Source: Tenrec ecaudatus
Taxonomy: Eukaryota > Chordata > Mammalia > Afrosoricida > Tenrecidae
Direction of reading: 5' to 3'
Length of the DNA: 64,000 nucleotides
NCBI RefSeq assembly: GCF_050624435.1
Contig: NC_134543.1
Location: forward strand, 126,199,475-126,263,474
The position numbers and the translations under genes are program-made. Shown here one piece after another: positions 47,490 to 58,784 of this stretch (positions within the stretch are counted from its first letter, which is position 1; the number at the start of each line of letters is the position of its first letter). A model generated the notes under the pieces. That model had not been told where the DNA came from. It did not search any database and saw only the letters and a list, made by a program, of their open reading frames with translations.

Positions 47490-47712
47490 GCTAGGTACCT
47501 AGTCTTTATCACACAGATGAACACATGCCAATCCCTTTTTACCCCCACAGCAACCCTATAAAACTCGATGCACAGGCATTCTCGTTAACCCCATTTTATC
47601 CACAAGGAGGCTGAAGCACAGAGAAGTCAGGAGACTTTTCCAAGGTCACACAGTGAGCCAATGGCAGAGCTCAAACCCAGACAGTCTGACTTCCAACCAT
47701 TACGTTAAACTC
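47490..47712 (+). repeat. MIR-like ancient SINE
   Basis: CACAGCAACCCTATAAAACT, CCCATTTTATCCACAAGGAG, GCTGAAGCACAGAGAAGTCA, CCAAGGTCACACAGTGAGCC, GGCAGAGCTCAAACCCAG: the MIR core, well preserved. Confidence 0.9.
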
Positions 47713-48447
47713 ATCCGAGCAAAGCAGAGACTCCAGCCCTAGCTGGCCTTCAAAGCTCGAGCTGTAAACCTCCACTCTGTGGAGAGTCCCAGTTGGGGCT
47801 GGCAGGTAGCAGAGAAGTTAAGCAGGTGGTAGCAGGGCCCTGCAAGTTCTGGGGACCTGGCTCCTCATTTTTCCGTCTGGCGGATCCAGAACCCTAGCTT
47901 CAGGTCTTCTCCGTTCAGACCACACCTGCTCGCCCTTGAGTCTCAGACACCACAACACTCCAAGGTGACTGCTGGGCCGGTGAAACTCGGCCAGCTGGTT
48001 CTATTTGACCATTCTTCACGCAGACAGATGGTTACAGTCTGTACTCCCCAGCCTGGAGGGTCCCCAGGCCGGAGTCAGGGCATGGAAAGGCCACCTGCGT
48101 GCCTGGCCCTGGCAGGAGACGGTCCTCTATCGAGGTGGCAGACAAGAGAAACCAGTTCCATGCTGTATCAGGTGGACTCTCTCCAAAGTCACTGGTTCCG
48201 CAAGTCTTTATGAAATCAATAAGCCAGATTTTTTGGAAATTGTTTTGATTTTTTCTCCACATTTTCCTTCCACAGTATGTATCCAAAGCTTTATTTGATC
48301 CCTTTCAGAGTAGTTGACAGTTGTAGCTGGGTACCATCTACTTGTTCTGATCTCAGGGACATGCGTCTTTGATTTTCTTTATTCTTCTTTGTGCTGAATG
48401 GGTATAAACCAGTAGTTGTAGTTTCAGTGGCTTTTCCTGGTAATCCC
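47713..48447. other. No recognised gene
   Basis: No supportable exon or assignable repeat. Confidence 0.4.
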
Positions 48448-48730
48448 CCCTCCACCCCAACACACAAACCATTGTATTGGGAGCTAATTCAGATATCATT
48501 CCATAGTTTAATCACCCCAAGCAGTATAGTACAAATGCTGCTACGGTCAGTTTCAAAACATTCTCTTCCTCTTGAACTCCTTGGTATCAGCAACCCTTTA
48601 CTCCCCCTTCCCCCCCTTTTTCTTGGGAATTTGACATCAACTCTCTTTAGGACAGAAAGTTTACCTCTAAAGATAACTAAATTATAAGGGGTTGTAAGCC
48701 CTCTAATGATAAGGAGGTGACAGTGACATT
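48448..48730 (-). repeat. L1-type LINE, second subfamily, antisense
   Basis: ACCATTGTATTGGGAGCTAA, CACCCCAAGCAGTATAGTAC, TTCAAAACATTCTCTTCCTC, TTGAACTCCTTGGTATCAGC. Confidence 0.7.
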
Positions 48731-49614
48731 TTCTTTATTTATGTGAGATAGTCTTTTAACTCCTTGGTCTACTTACCTACAGCTCTTGGTTATTAAACAT
48801 TCCCTCTGTGGACTTATGCCTCCAAATGAATCCCTATAGGGCCAAGATTCACTTGTGTACATGTCAGTGTGCTATTTACCGTACTTTGGGATGTATGCTG
48901 GCACTGAGAAGTATTGAAAAACACCAAGATTCTAACCCTAAGCCCCGTGGCAGTAGTTGTGTCTTGGTGGAAGTGTCATCTGCTTATGTGAAAAGAAACA
49001 GGTCAAGCCTCATAATCTATCTGACAATAGCAGCCCATGAAGACCATAAAACTACTCATGAGTGGCAGCGTAGGAACACTTGGAGACTGAGAGAGATGCT
49101 GCATTTTCACGCCTTTGTCCTTTGGTGGGCCCAGTTGAATTGGATAGGTCATCTCAAATTGGTGCTGTTAGTCTGTTCTCCTTCCAATCCCTATTGGAGA
49201 CATAGGCTGAGAGCTCTCATACTTGAGATGACACAGTTACTTTGTTACAGTAATTAATGTAATAAATTAAGGGAGAAGTCCAAAGGGAAGTTATTTGTTT
49301 CTCGTTAGAGCCCATGTTGGAAATTCAGTTGATTAGTGAGTGCCTATGAAGTGTGGCAGGTGGAGATGGAGATGCCTGCTCTTCTGGCTGGGTAAGCTCA
49401 GAGTCACTGAGGAGAGTTTACATGCTGTACTAGCCTCGCTGGAGGCTGGCTAAGTAGAAAGTGATTTCAGGGCAGCATCTGGAACTCAGTAATGATAATG
49501 TAATAGGATTCTATCAGCTGCAACTTTGTAGTATCTCATTGGTTTAGTGACAATTCCTGGGGCAGCTAACCCTGAGAACTCTGCACAATTGAGATTTGAA
49601 GACCTATCAGTGAG
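48731..49614. other. No recognised gene
   Basis: A 149-codon + strand open frame (48808-49257) has no recognisable motif or splice context and is not called. Confidence 0.4.
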
Positions 49615-49723
49615 GTCAGCTCTGGTGTCATACTGGTTATATGTTGGGTTGCTAACTCAAGGTTAGCAGTTCAAAACCACCAGTCTCAGTGGGAGAAAGA
49701 TACAGCTTTCTATTTCTGTAAGG
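49615..49723 (+). repeat. AfroSINE, 5' half (split by SPIN)
   Basis: GGTGTCATACTGGTTATATG, GGGTTGCTAACTCAAGGTTA, CAGTGGGAGAAAGATACAGC, then interrupted by the SPIN element at 49724; resumes at 53821. Confidence 0.9.
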
Positions 49724-50541
49724 CAGTGGCTCTAAACCTTCCTAATGCCACGACCCTTTGATACAGTTCATGTTATGGTGCCCCCAACCATAAAATTATT
49801 TTCATTGCTACTTCATAACTATAATTTTGCTGTTATGAATCAGGATATATTTTCCTTGTTATAAATTGAACTTTATTAAAGTATAGTGATTAATCACAAG
49901 ACAGTATGTAATTGTATATTGTGAAACATTTATTTCTAATTACAAATAAATGAAATTTTGTCTTATAACACGGGTAAGTCTTAATATTATAGTAAACTAC
50001 GTTGGTGCATTTTGCAACAGTATGCGTAAAAAGCCAACGTCAGTGCGAAGGTTGAGTTAGCCTCTCTCTCACCAGATGAGAAATTCTTGGGGAAGTCTTT
50101 GCAAGAGCACAACGAAGATCATCTTCCACAACAAGTCTACTTCTTTTTGTAGACTTGATAACCAACAAGCTGGAAAACCCTGTTGCATAATGATATATTG
50201 TTGGAAATGGAAGAAGATTCCACCCAGTCTCAGACAGAACAGGATATGACTGCAAACACTTGATCCAGAATTTGTAGCTGGCATTGTAGAGAAATCCGTT
50301 CTTGCTGCACCGCTGCTAGTAAGTTCAATGAACCCCTCTTGTGCTGTCTCAGGAACATCTTCAACTTTGAATGTGAATGGGCTTTTGACAAGTACAAATG
50401 GGGTGTCAGATTTGGAAAGTACGAAGAAATTTCGTCTGCAAACATGAGCGAGTGTTCTTTTACAGAAATTATCGTCTTAATTCTTTTGCCTGGTTCAATG
50501 TCATGTCCTTCAAAGAAAGCAGATAAGATAAATTTTATTTT

Positions 50542-50918
50542 ATTTTTTATTTATTTATTTTTTATATCTATTTATTTTATTTTTTTTATTTTTTTTTCTT
50601 CTTTTACATTTTATTAGGGACTCCAACAACTCTTACCACAATCCATACATATACATACATCAATTGTATAAAGCACACCCATACATTCCCTGTCCCAATC
50701 ATTCTCAAGGCATTTGCTCTTCACTTAAGCCCCTTGCATCAGGTCCTCTTTTTTTTCCCCCCCTCCCTCCCTTTTCCCCCCTCCCTCATATGCCCTTGGT
50801 AATTTACACCTCGTTATTTTGTCATATCTTGCCCTATTCGGGGTCTCCCTTCCCCCCTTCTCTGCTGCCCCTCTCCCAGGGAAGAGGTCACATGTGGCTC
50901 CTTGTAATCAGTTCCCCC
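50542..50918 (-). repeat. L1-type 3' end inserted in SPIN
   Basis: T-rich start, TTTTATTAGGGACTCCAACA, CACAATCCATACATATACAT, CATAGAT-free body to CTCCTTGTAATCAGTTCCCC. Flanked by AAATTTTATTTT at 50530-50541 and 50919-50930. Confidence 0.88.
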
Positions 50919-51047
50919 AAATTTTATTTTTATACAATTAGTTTTTTTTTTGTGCCAAAGCTGAAGTTTCATTTGGAATGATCAGATCTTTTCAGACAAA
51001 TCGAGACATGTTGCTTTGTCAACCAAGTAAGTTATTTTATGCAGTTC

Positions 51048-52014
51048 ATTTTTTTAAAAGATCAGTTTATTGGGGCTCGTGCAGCTCTTATAACAATCCA
51101 TCTATCAATTGTATCACGCATATTTTTACATATGTTGCCATCATTATTTTCTTTCTTTTTTCCCCCCCTTTCATCTATTTATTTATTTTAATTTAATAAA
51201 TCTTTTTTGGGGGCTCATATAACTCTTATCACAATCCATACATACATCAATTGAGTAAAGCACCCTTATACCTTCGTTGCCCTCGTCATTCTCAAAATAC
51301 TCCTTCCACTTGTTTTCCTTTTTTCCCTTCCCCCTCCCTCCCCGCTCCCCCTTCCCCCACCATCATTATTTTCTAAACATTAAAAAAAATTTTTTTTAAT
51401 CGTTTTATCAGGGGCTCATACAACTCATCACAATCCATACATCCATCAATTGTGTAAAGCACATCTGTATATTCATTGCCCTCATCATTCTCAAAACATT
51501 TGCTCTCCACTTAAGCCCTTGGCATCAGATCCTCATTTTTTCCCCTCCCTCCCTGCTCCCCCCTCCCTCATGAGTCCTTGATAATTTATAAATTATTGTT
51601 TTTTCATATCTTGCCCTGTCCAACGTCTCCCTTCAACCACTTTTCTGTGGTCTGTCCCCCAGGGAGGAGGTCACATGTAGATCCTTGAAATTGGTTCCCT
51701 CTTTCCAACCCAGTCACCCTCTACCCTCCCAGTATTTCCACTCACACCACTGGTCCTGAAGGGATCATCGCCCTGGATTCCCTGTTTTTCCAGTTCCTAT
51801 CTGTACCAGTGTACATCCTCTGGTCTAGCCAGACTTGCAAGGTAGATTTCGGATCATGATAGTGGAGGGGGTGGGGAGAAGGAAGCATTTAGGAAGTAGA
51901 CGAGAGTTGTATTTTTTATCGGTGCTACATCGCACCTTGACTGACTCCTCTCCTCTCCTCTCCTAGACCCCTCTGCAAGGGGATCTCCAGTGGCCGACAA
52001 ATGGGTTTTGGGTT
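51048..52014 (-). repeat. Nested L1-type cluster inserted in SPIN
   Basis: Bracketed by GCAGTTC (51041-51047, 52015-52021). It contains a first LINE 3' end (51055-51152 continuing 51375-51382), a second copy nested in it, and a third, longer copy from 51383 (TTTTTTAATCGTTTTATCAG) to 52014 with the usual 3' UTR blocks up to GGGGATCTCCAGTGGCCGAC. Confidence 0.8.
51153..51359 (-). repeat. L1-type 3' end nested in another L1
   Basis: GGGGGCTCATATAACTCTTA, CATACATACATCAATTGAGT to GCTCCCCCTTCCCCCA. The exact 15-bp duplication CCATCATTATTTTCT is at 51138-51152 and 51360-51374. Confidence 0.92.
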
Positions 52015-53454
52015 GCAGTTCCTTTTTATTGCTGAAAAGGTCTTTGAACTGTGGTCTTGCTTTCTGATTTAAAAACGATTAGAGTTCATCACATTTTAAA
52101 TGTTCAAAAACACGTTTTAAAACTTTTCCTATCTTAAAAAAAATTTCATCAACCATCTCACGTCAGTGTGAAATAGCAGAGCATTGTTTGGCACATCCAA
52201 CTTGTTGCACAGTTGCAAAAACAGTCGGCTGTCTGTAAAGTGCCTGCCTTTACAAAACTGACAGAACTTATGTTACTTTTCATTCCTTTTTGTAATTCTT
52301 GTGGCAACATCTTCGTTGTTAATATTTGCCGATGAATCATACAGTGAATTCCGATGACTTTTGGTGATTCTGTAACCAAACATTGAAATCCAAATCGACA
52401 TCCTAACATAATTGGAGCGCCATCTGTGAGACACCACAAACTTTCCCCCAAGAGATCTTATGCTCTTTCAGAAATGAACCAATGGTGTCATATATCACGT
52501 GCAGTAGTTGTTGTTTCAAGAGGTTTGCAAAAAAGACACTCATCTTTAAGGTCACCATCATTAATATTCTTCACGTAAATCAGTAATTGACTAGTTTGCA
52601 ACGTCTTTAGATTCATCAAGCTGCGTGCTAAATATTGGAAGTGGAGCAGATCTGATTTCTTGGATTATCTGATCAAGAATATCAGCAAACATGTCATCTG
52701 TTCTTCTGTGGACAGTGTCTTTATATAAGCAAATTGCACTCAATTTCATAACCAATTCGTCTCCTATCATAACTCGAACAATGTCTTGGCTGTTAGCAAC
52801 AGTAAATCCTCAGCAATGGTGTGAGGTTTCATAGCTCTGGTGATTCTGAGTGCCACCAAATACGGAGCTTCAACTGCTGCTACGTTTTGTTTGTGGTACC
52901 AGTGTCGAGTTTGGCTTTCTTGAGTTCATCAGCTTAGCTTCTAAAATAGTTGGTGTCCTTGCTGGTAAAGCCCGATGCTTGCTATCAAAATGGTGTTTTA
53001 GTTTGTTTGGCTTCATAGATTCAGCTGATAGAACTTCAGAACAAATAACACATTGTGGGTTATCAATTCCTGCTGTAATTATTGAGGTAAAACCATAATG
53101 TAAAATATCCTCACTATGTTTTCTTAATGTTCTTCCCTACACAATCCATTGTCATGGGATAGTTTTCTAATGAAAATAATATATAACAATAGCTTTAATA
53201 ATACAAAGGATGATACATGGCATAGTTCATTCAGTACAGTTCATTAAAATTTCCTATGATTTACTATTCTCTGTGTTGTTGTTTTTACATACCTGTTACT
53301 ATCACAAGGGGACAGTATTCATCACCTATCAGCACTCAGATTACGTTCCCACGGTACAGCTATTTTGAATTCTTCTTATGCTGTCTTTTTTCTGTAGTTG
53401 ATATTACATTTACCCAGTAATTCTAATTCATGAAATGTCCTTTTACCTCCAATA

Positions 53455-53535
53455 CTGCTGCTTTCAACACAGTAGCTGCTTTTAACAGAGTAGCTGCTTT
53501 CAACACAGCAGCTGCTTTCAACACAGTAGCTGCTC
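53455..53535. repeat. ~18-bp minisatellite inside SPIN
   Basis: About four and a half units of GCTGCTTTCAACACAGTA-like sequence with small differences (one unit has TTTTAACAGAG). It lies between the transposase start and the right TIR. Confidence 0.9.
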
Positions 53536-53820
53536 TGTACATATGTGTGACTGATCTGCATACGTACATTATGGCGCCAACCTTGTCACATCCATCTATA
53601 TTTGTACAGGGTGTATGTGATGGGATTGGCCTGATGATGTCATGACGCCGGGTACTTATATGTGGGAGTATCTACATGTGGGTGGACTTGCCTGGAGACT
53701 GATGTTGCAGTTCCTAAGACCATCAGAAATATGTATTTTTCCAATGGTCTTAGACAACCCCTGTGAAACAGGGTCTTTTGACCCCCAAAGGGGTCGGGAC
53801 TCACAGATTGAGAACTGCTG

Positions 53821-53912
53821 CTGTAGAGTTACAATCTCTGAAACCCACAAGGGCAGTTCTGTGTTCTATAGTTACTTTGAGTCAGAATTGATTCCATAGC
53901 AGTGAATGAGTG
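53821..53912 (+). repeat. AfroSINE, 3' half (split by SPIN)
   Basis: Starts with the SPIN target duplication CTGTAGAG, then TTACAATCTCTGAAACCCAC, GGCAGTTCTGTGTTC, AGTCAGAATTGATTCCATAG. Collinear with 49615-49723. Confidence 0.9.
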
Positions 53913-54073
53913 AGTGATCAGTAGGGTCAGCATCATGTGAGATGTAACTTTTGTACTAGAGGTAGTTCAGATGTTAAAACTATTGAGTTTTAGGATTGAA
54001 ATGTTAGTCCTAGGGAATTTTTGAAGTCAGTCTTGTCAGTCACTGACTACAATGTAGGGTTTTGTGAGCCACA

Positions 54074-54243
54074 TCTGGAAATCCAAATCCACTGTCATAA
54101 AGTTCGTAACTCCACCAAATTGCTCATTAGGATTTTTAAGACTGTAAATCTTTACTGGAGCAGACAGTTTCAGTATGGTTGGTGGGTGTGAACTCTTGAC
54201 TTTGTGGTTAGCAGCTCAACACTTAACCCCCTATACCACCACC
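54074..54243 (-). repeat. AfroSINE, antisense
   Basis: AAATCCAAATCCACTGTCAT, TTTACTGGAGCAGACAGTTT, GGTTAGCAGCTCAACACTTA. Confidence 0.85.
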
Positions 54244-54689
54244 CTTCCTATGAAGAAGACAGGAATAGCTTACAGTGGAAATCTGGATGACTGAGTTTAT
54301 GGAAGAAGAGAAGATTACCTTTTTTTCCCTCCATTTATAGACCTCAACTGGGTCTGTGGAAAAGAATTAGTTTTCCATTACAACTTAATTTTAAAAAATT
54401 AAATCATTAAAAATAAACAACTGCCCTATAAAAAGTATCATTTAGGCTTTCAGTATTTGGAATACTTTGAAGCTATGCATAAGGTTTTCAATTGCTTTTT
54501 CCTCTCAAGTGGGGAGCCAAACCCTTCTTCATAGTTCTTAGTTTGGAAGCTCTGTTGAAACCTGTTCACTTTGTGTGACCTTGCTGGCATTTAAAAAAAC
54601 AGTGACATCACTTTGAGCAACACACAAGCCACCACATTATGACAAACTGACAGATAAGTGATGGCATCACAGTGGCTGCATCACTGGGC

Positions 54690-54801
54690 TCTGCATAGAA
54701 AGGATTTATGAGGGTGGCACAGGACTGGGCAGGGTTTCCTTCTTTTGTGCATCGGGTTGCTATGGGTTAGAGCCGACTTGACTTGATGGCACCTAATAAC
54801 A
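54690..54801 (+). repeat. RTE/BovB 3' terminus, sense
   Basis: GGCACAGGACTGGGCAGGGT, TTTTGTGCATCGGGTTGCTA, TGGGTTAGAGCCGACTTGAC, GATGGCACCTAATAACAG: the RTE 3' end in forward orientation. Confidence 0.85.
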
Positions 54802-54908
54802 GCTATGTTACTTTTTAATTTTAAAAGTATAATTATGAATTATTCCTTTTAAGTCAAGACACCAGAATCTTGTGAGACTATTTGGATCATTTTTTTTATA
54901 TATGTAAA

Positions 54909-55130
54909 AAGGGGGCCCTGGTGGAACAGTGGGTTAAGTATTGGGCTGCTCTTTAATCACAAAGTTGGTGGTTCAGATTCACCAGACACTTCTTGTGGGG
55001 GGGAAAAATGAGGCTGTCTGCTCCTGTAAAGATTTACAGTCTTGGAACCCTTGGAAATGAGTAATTCTAAATTCTACTCTGTCCTGTAGGGTCACTATGA
55101 ACTGAAATTGGCTTGATGCCAGTGGTTTTG
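54909..55130 (+). repeat. AfroSINE
   Basis: GGGGGCCCTGGTGGAACAGT, TATTGGGCTGCTCTTTAATC, GCTGTCTGCTCCTGTAAAG, CTCTGTCCTGTAGGGTCACT, ends in a TG microsatellite instead of an A-rich tail. Confidence 0.9.
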
Positions 55131-55176
<46 letters not shown>

Positions 55177-55180
55177 GCGT
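55131..55180. repeat. (TG)n microsatellite
   Basis: TG run with minor interruptions at the SINE 3' end. Confidence 0.95.
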
Positions 55181-55189
55181 GTGTATATT

Positions 55190-55600
55190 TTAAACAATTT
55201 TTGTCTGTTTTCAGTGAAGGTTTACTCAGTAGTTTACATTCTCAACCAACAATTTCTACACAATTTCATCAGTGGCACTGATTACATTCTTCACGATGTG
55301 TCAGTGTTTTCATTGTTTCTGCTCTTGTTCCATTTCCATTAATTGGGTTTCCCCTATTCCCTTCATGTTCATCTTTGTTTTAAAGTAATTTTTAAAAAGT
55401 AATTATTGACATTTTGTCTTTTATAAGTGGTTTTTTAAAATTGGTTATTAAACCCTTTATTATGAATTAGGTGAGTGTTTACAGGTAGTTCATCAATTTT
55501 ACACTTAACAATTCATACACATTTTGTTTCAACTCACCGTTGCAATCCCCTCAATATACCATCACTTACTCTGCCTTTTCTTTTCTTTTTTTTTACTCTG
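55190..55600 (-). repeat. Older L1-like LINE 3' end, antisense (left part)
   Basis: GAAGGTTTACTCAGTAGTTT, TCAACCAACAATTTCTACAC, and a second start TTATGAATTAGGTGAGTGTT, GTTTACAGGTAGTTCATCAA. Same family as 11.5 kb. Appears to continue past the unit at 55637-56087. Confidence 0.55.
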
Positions 55601-55636
55601 CCTTTTCCCTGTGTTTCCTATTCCTGTTTTCCTCCT

Positions 55637-56087
55637 TTGTGTGTGTGTGTATAAGAAAATGCTTTATATCAAAGAGCAGCTGTATATTGAGAAAACATCC
55701 CAGTCTAGTCCAGATCAAGACCATAAGTTCGATATTAGCCCATATATTCAATACCAATCTATAAATTCCTCTTCAGACTCATGCAGCACAGGCAATGGTG
55801 CTGAATGCAGGAAGATCACAGGCCAGTGGGTGGAAAGTCTTGTGGATCCAGTGGCAGTGGAAACAGCTCAACGCTGGCATGGGTCTCCATGTGGCTCCTT
55901 CAGCTCCTGGGTTCTAGCTTAGCTCCATGTCCGGTCAGCAGGAAGACACAGCTGGGAGTCTGTCTAGCCCTCAGTGAGCTATTTATCTTCATTCGCTCCT
56001 CCCAAATGAGGTCATCATGCTGCAATCTGATTGACAGACTAGACTCCACCCCTTTGCAAGTTGACAGGAGATTATGTAACTGCCACA
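55637..56087 (+). repeat. ~500-bp dispersed family with TG...CA ends, copy 3
   Basis: GCTTTATATCAAAGAGCAGC, TATTGAGAAAACATCCCAGT, GTGGGTGGAAAGTCTTGTGG, CTGATTGACAGACTAGACTC, GATTATGTAACTGCCACA. Opposite orientation to copies 1 and 2; the TGTTAGTCTGGG start is eroded. Confidence 0.65.
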
Positions 56088-56169
56088 AAACCCTGTCCTG
56101 TGTGGCCATGTTTCACTGGAGGTATCCACTGACTGTTCTAAAAAGATGCTTCATTGGGGCCATTTAAAA

Positions 56170-56800
56170 TGTTCGTAATGAGTGTGAGTGATGTTTTCCT
56201 TGTGATTTTCATTCTCTTCTTAGCTCTCCTTTTTTGAAATAATTGTTCGTATTTTTTTAAGTCGAAGATATTTTTAATTAATATCTTAAAACTTTTAACA
56301 ATCTAGTTTTTTTGTTTTCCTCCTTTTTAATCTTCTGAACTTTGTCTTTAGGTAAATGTTAATGCTTTCTATCTTAAATAGCTGATATTAGGAGGTGAGT
56401 TCCGTCCCAGATCCAGTGAAGGAGAAAGGCCATTGTCTTGGGGATTGCTTAGTTTTTATTTGGCAGCAAGTCTGGTCTCTCTCATGATTTTAAATTCAGG
56501 TCAAATTCCCCCCACTCTAGTCAGGATCTTCTAATGGGATTCTTTTCAGAGAAGTTATTGATGGTAGCGGGGCACCATTGAGTTCTGCTGTTCTCAGAAA
56601 TGTGGAGATTGATGTTTGCATGGTCCGTTAGTTCATTTAGATTAGTTGTTTCCATATATCTTTTGATTTTCATTACTCTTCTTTGTCATGGGAGAGACCA
56701 ATAGTTGTATCTTGGATGACTGCTCCAAATTAGGATGTAGAACATTGTCTTTGTGAACTGTTAAGCTAATTGACTTTGATGTCCACTAATAGATAGTTTT
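56170..56800 (-). repeat. Older L1-like LINE, antisense (right part)
   Basis: GATGGTAGCGGGGCACCATT, GAGTTCTGCTGTTCTCAGAA, GGTCCGTTAGTTCATTTAGA, TTGATTTTCATTACTCTTCT, GTGAACTGTTAAGCTAATTG are L1 3' UTR phrases; the 62.7 kb tract has parallels. Confidence 0.5.
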
Positions 56801-57738
56801 TTAAAAGGTGCACAATACATAGAGGTATTATGCATTATTTGTATCTTATATATTTAATATTTTTTCTAGTTATCAGATTTGTATCCCAATCTACTTAGAA
56901 TCATGATGGATCATTACCCTCCCATTTTATCATGACAATATTAATATTTAATGAAGTGTCTTGGCTAGCAATGTGGCTAGGGTCAGTGGAAATTTGAATA
57001 TGGAAATCACATCTCCTGATTCTAAGTTCAGTGCTCATTTTACTAACTGTGTTACCTTTTTTTGTTTTTCTTTTCTCTTCTGGGGTATGAAGCCTTTGGA
57101 GGGAAATACCTAGCCCAATTGTTTTTACATTTTAATTGTGTGGCCTGACTTAATCCAAGTGGATTATTTATATGCACATACACAACTGTCATATACTCAG
57201 CCTATAAGAAGATTGATCGAAAACCCGTAAGAAGAGGGAGGACAGATAAGTTTACAGTAGAACAGCACCGAACAATCTGCTGCTTGGATGGTCCACTGGG
57301 GTAGTTACCAATTAAAGACGTTCTCTTTGAACTGTTCTGGAATGGCTACAGGGTACAGGGTTCTATGTAGGTGCAGAGAGAAGTACTGTGTTTCTGACTA
57401 TGTTTGTACCTAAGCAGTATCAGTCCTCTGTATGCCCTTGGGCAGAAGTAGAGATTGCCAATGAAAAGTTTTTCTCATTTTACACTTTTTGAAAAGACTC
57501 TAGTTCATTCTTGACATAGGGGACCAGTGCCATCCATGGGCATGTGCGCTATAGGAAAACAATTATTGGCCTGAGACGTGATTTATTTACACCCGTACCA
57601 GTGGTTTTGGGGTCTGAAACATGAATTTGGGTTCCTTTAGAAAGGAAACTCGCATTTGAATTCTCTTACTTTGCAAGGTGAACACTGTGGGTGAATACAA
57701 GATGTGGAAAGTGACTGTCGTGACCTGTCTCAGTTCCT
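56801..57738. other. No recognised gene
   Basis: AT-rich, no supportable exon. Confidence 0.4.
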
Positions 57739-57740
57739 TA

Positions 57741-57952
57741 GGAGCCCTGGTGGCATAGTGGGTTACACTTTGGGCTGCTAATTGCAAGGTCAGTAATTTG
57801 AAACTACCAGTTGCTACACAGGACAAAGACTAGGCTTTCTGCTCCTGTAAAGATTTACAGTCTCAGAAACACACAGGGGCTGTTTTACTCTATCCTGTAG
57901 GGTCACTGTGAGTTGAGATTGACTCAAGGGCAGTGCGCGAGTGAGTGAGTGA
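57741..57952 (+). repeat. AfroSINE, nearly full length
   Basis: GGAGCCCTGGTGGCATAGTG, TTTGGGCTGCTAATTGCAAG, CTCCTGTAAAGATTTACAGT, CTCTATCCTGTAGGGTCACT, GATTGACTCAAGGGCAGTG. One of the best-preserved copies. Confidence 0.95.
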
Positions 57953-58067
57953 TCTCAGTCCTTAGCCATATCCCATATCCATACAGGGAAGAGTTTCTGA
58001 TGCATGGTGGACAAGTTAATGCCATGGAGTTGCATGCATCATGAGCTTAGATAGGGAAAACCAGAAA

Positions 58068-58238
58068 ACCAAACTCTCCGTTGAGTCAATTCTGACTCAT
58101 AGCAACCCTCTTTAAAGTTTCCAAGGCTGCAAATCTGTACTAGAACAATCTCATCATTCTCCTTTGGGGTTGCTGATGGATTTGAACAACTGACCTTTCA
58201 GTTAGCTCACTATCTAACCCACAGCACCATCAGAGCTC
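58068..58238 (-). repeat. AfroSINE, antisense
   Basis: AACTCTCCGTTGAGTCAATT, GACTCATAGCAACCCTC, GGATTTGAACAACTGACCTT, CCACAGCACCATCAGAGCTC. Confidence 0.88.
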
Positions 58239-58784
58239 TTTTTCGATTGGGAAGTGGAGTACAGCTAGGTAGAAAGAGAAGGAAATGCTTACAGAAGCTC
58301 TTGCAGGCTGACATTGTCTGTAGTCTCTATAAAGGAACGATTCTCCTCATTCTGCACTTGCCATGCCATGTGCTTTTCAGTTCCAGTGAGCATGTGAGTT
58401 GCCCTACGTCCTGGGGTTAAACATCTCTGCAGTGACCTGTCCGTGAGTGGGTTATCAGCTGTATAAAGCCAGGCATGCTGTAGGGAGCAGAAGGGAAGTG
58501 GTTTGGCTGCTGCAGCCAGACTGATTAAAGAATCTTTGACAATTTGACAGTGTACTACCAAAGTTACTGTGAAGCCCGCTGGGTTTGGAAAGCTGGATTT
58601 CTGAAAAATCACCTGGTAGAAAAGTAGTACTTTTTGAAAACCATTTGAAATAATAAAAACTCATTCTGAAAAATAGGGCAGAAGTTTTCCAAAAGAACAT
58701 CAGCCCTGCTGAAAATCTGCCTGTCCTCAGGATATGTTTTCTTGGTGGCGACTCAGAAATTCTGAGTCATTCTCCAGGAGAGCT

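Larger units (their letters stand above)
49990..53140 (-). pseudogene. Decayed SPIN hAT transposase
   Basis: Reading the minus strand from about 53.13 kb: a BED-type zinc finger (C-V-I-C at 53052-53041, then L-K-H-H-F-D-S-K-H about 60 bp on) preceded by Y-G-F-T-S-I. The hAT core block C-L-T-D-G-A-P-I-M-L-G-C lies at about 52431-52395. The C-terminal hAT dimerisation domain (Y-P-V-L-S-E-T-G, G-F-S-S-L, K-R-S-R-L, E-D-D-L-R) lies at 50250-50060. Stops, frameshifts and two LINE blocks interrupt it, so it cannot make enzyme. Confidence 0.88.
49724..53820. mobile_element. Near full-length SPIN (hAT/Buster) transposon
   Basis: The left TIR is CAGTGGCTCTAAACCTTCCT; the right end is CCAAAGGGGTCGGGACTCAC then AGATTGAGAACTGCTG. 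Flanking 8-bp duplication ctgtaagg / ctgtagag, within an AfroSINE. The span is 4097 bp; without the two L1 blocks and their duplicated bases about 2.7 kb remains, close to the length of known autonomous SPINs. Sub-terminal sequence (AATTATTTTCATTGCTACTT, GTGATTAATCACAAGACAG) is diagnostic. The transposase remnant is on the minus strand. Cut-and-paste element family with documented horizontal spread among tetrapods. Confidence 0.93.

Noticed and set aside
48808-49257. 149-codon + strand frame
   Set aside because: No motif, no splice or promoter context, composition like surrounding non-coding DNA.
53455-53535. Possible CRISPR-like short direct repeats
   Set aside because: Units are contiguous without spacers and lie in a mammalian transposon; it is a minisatellite.
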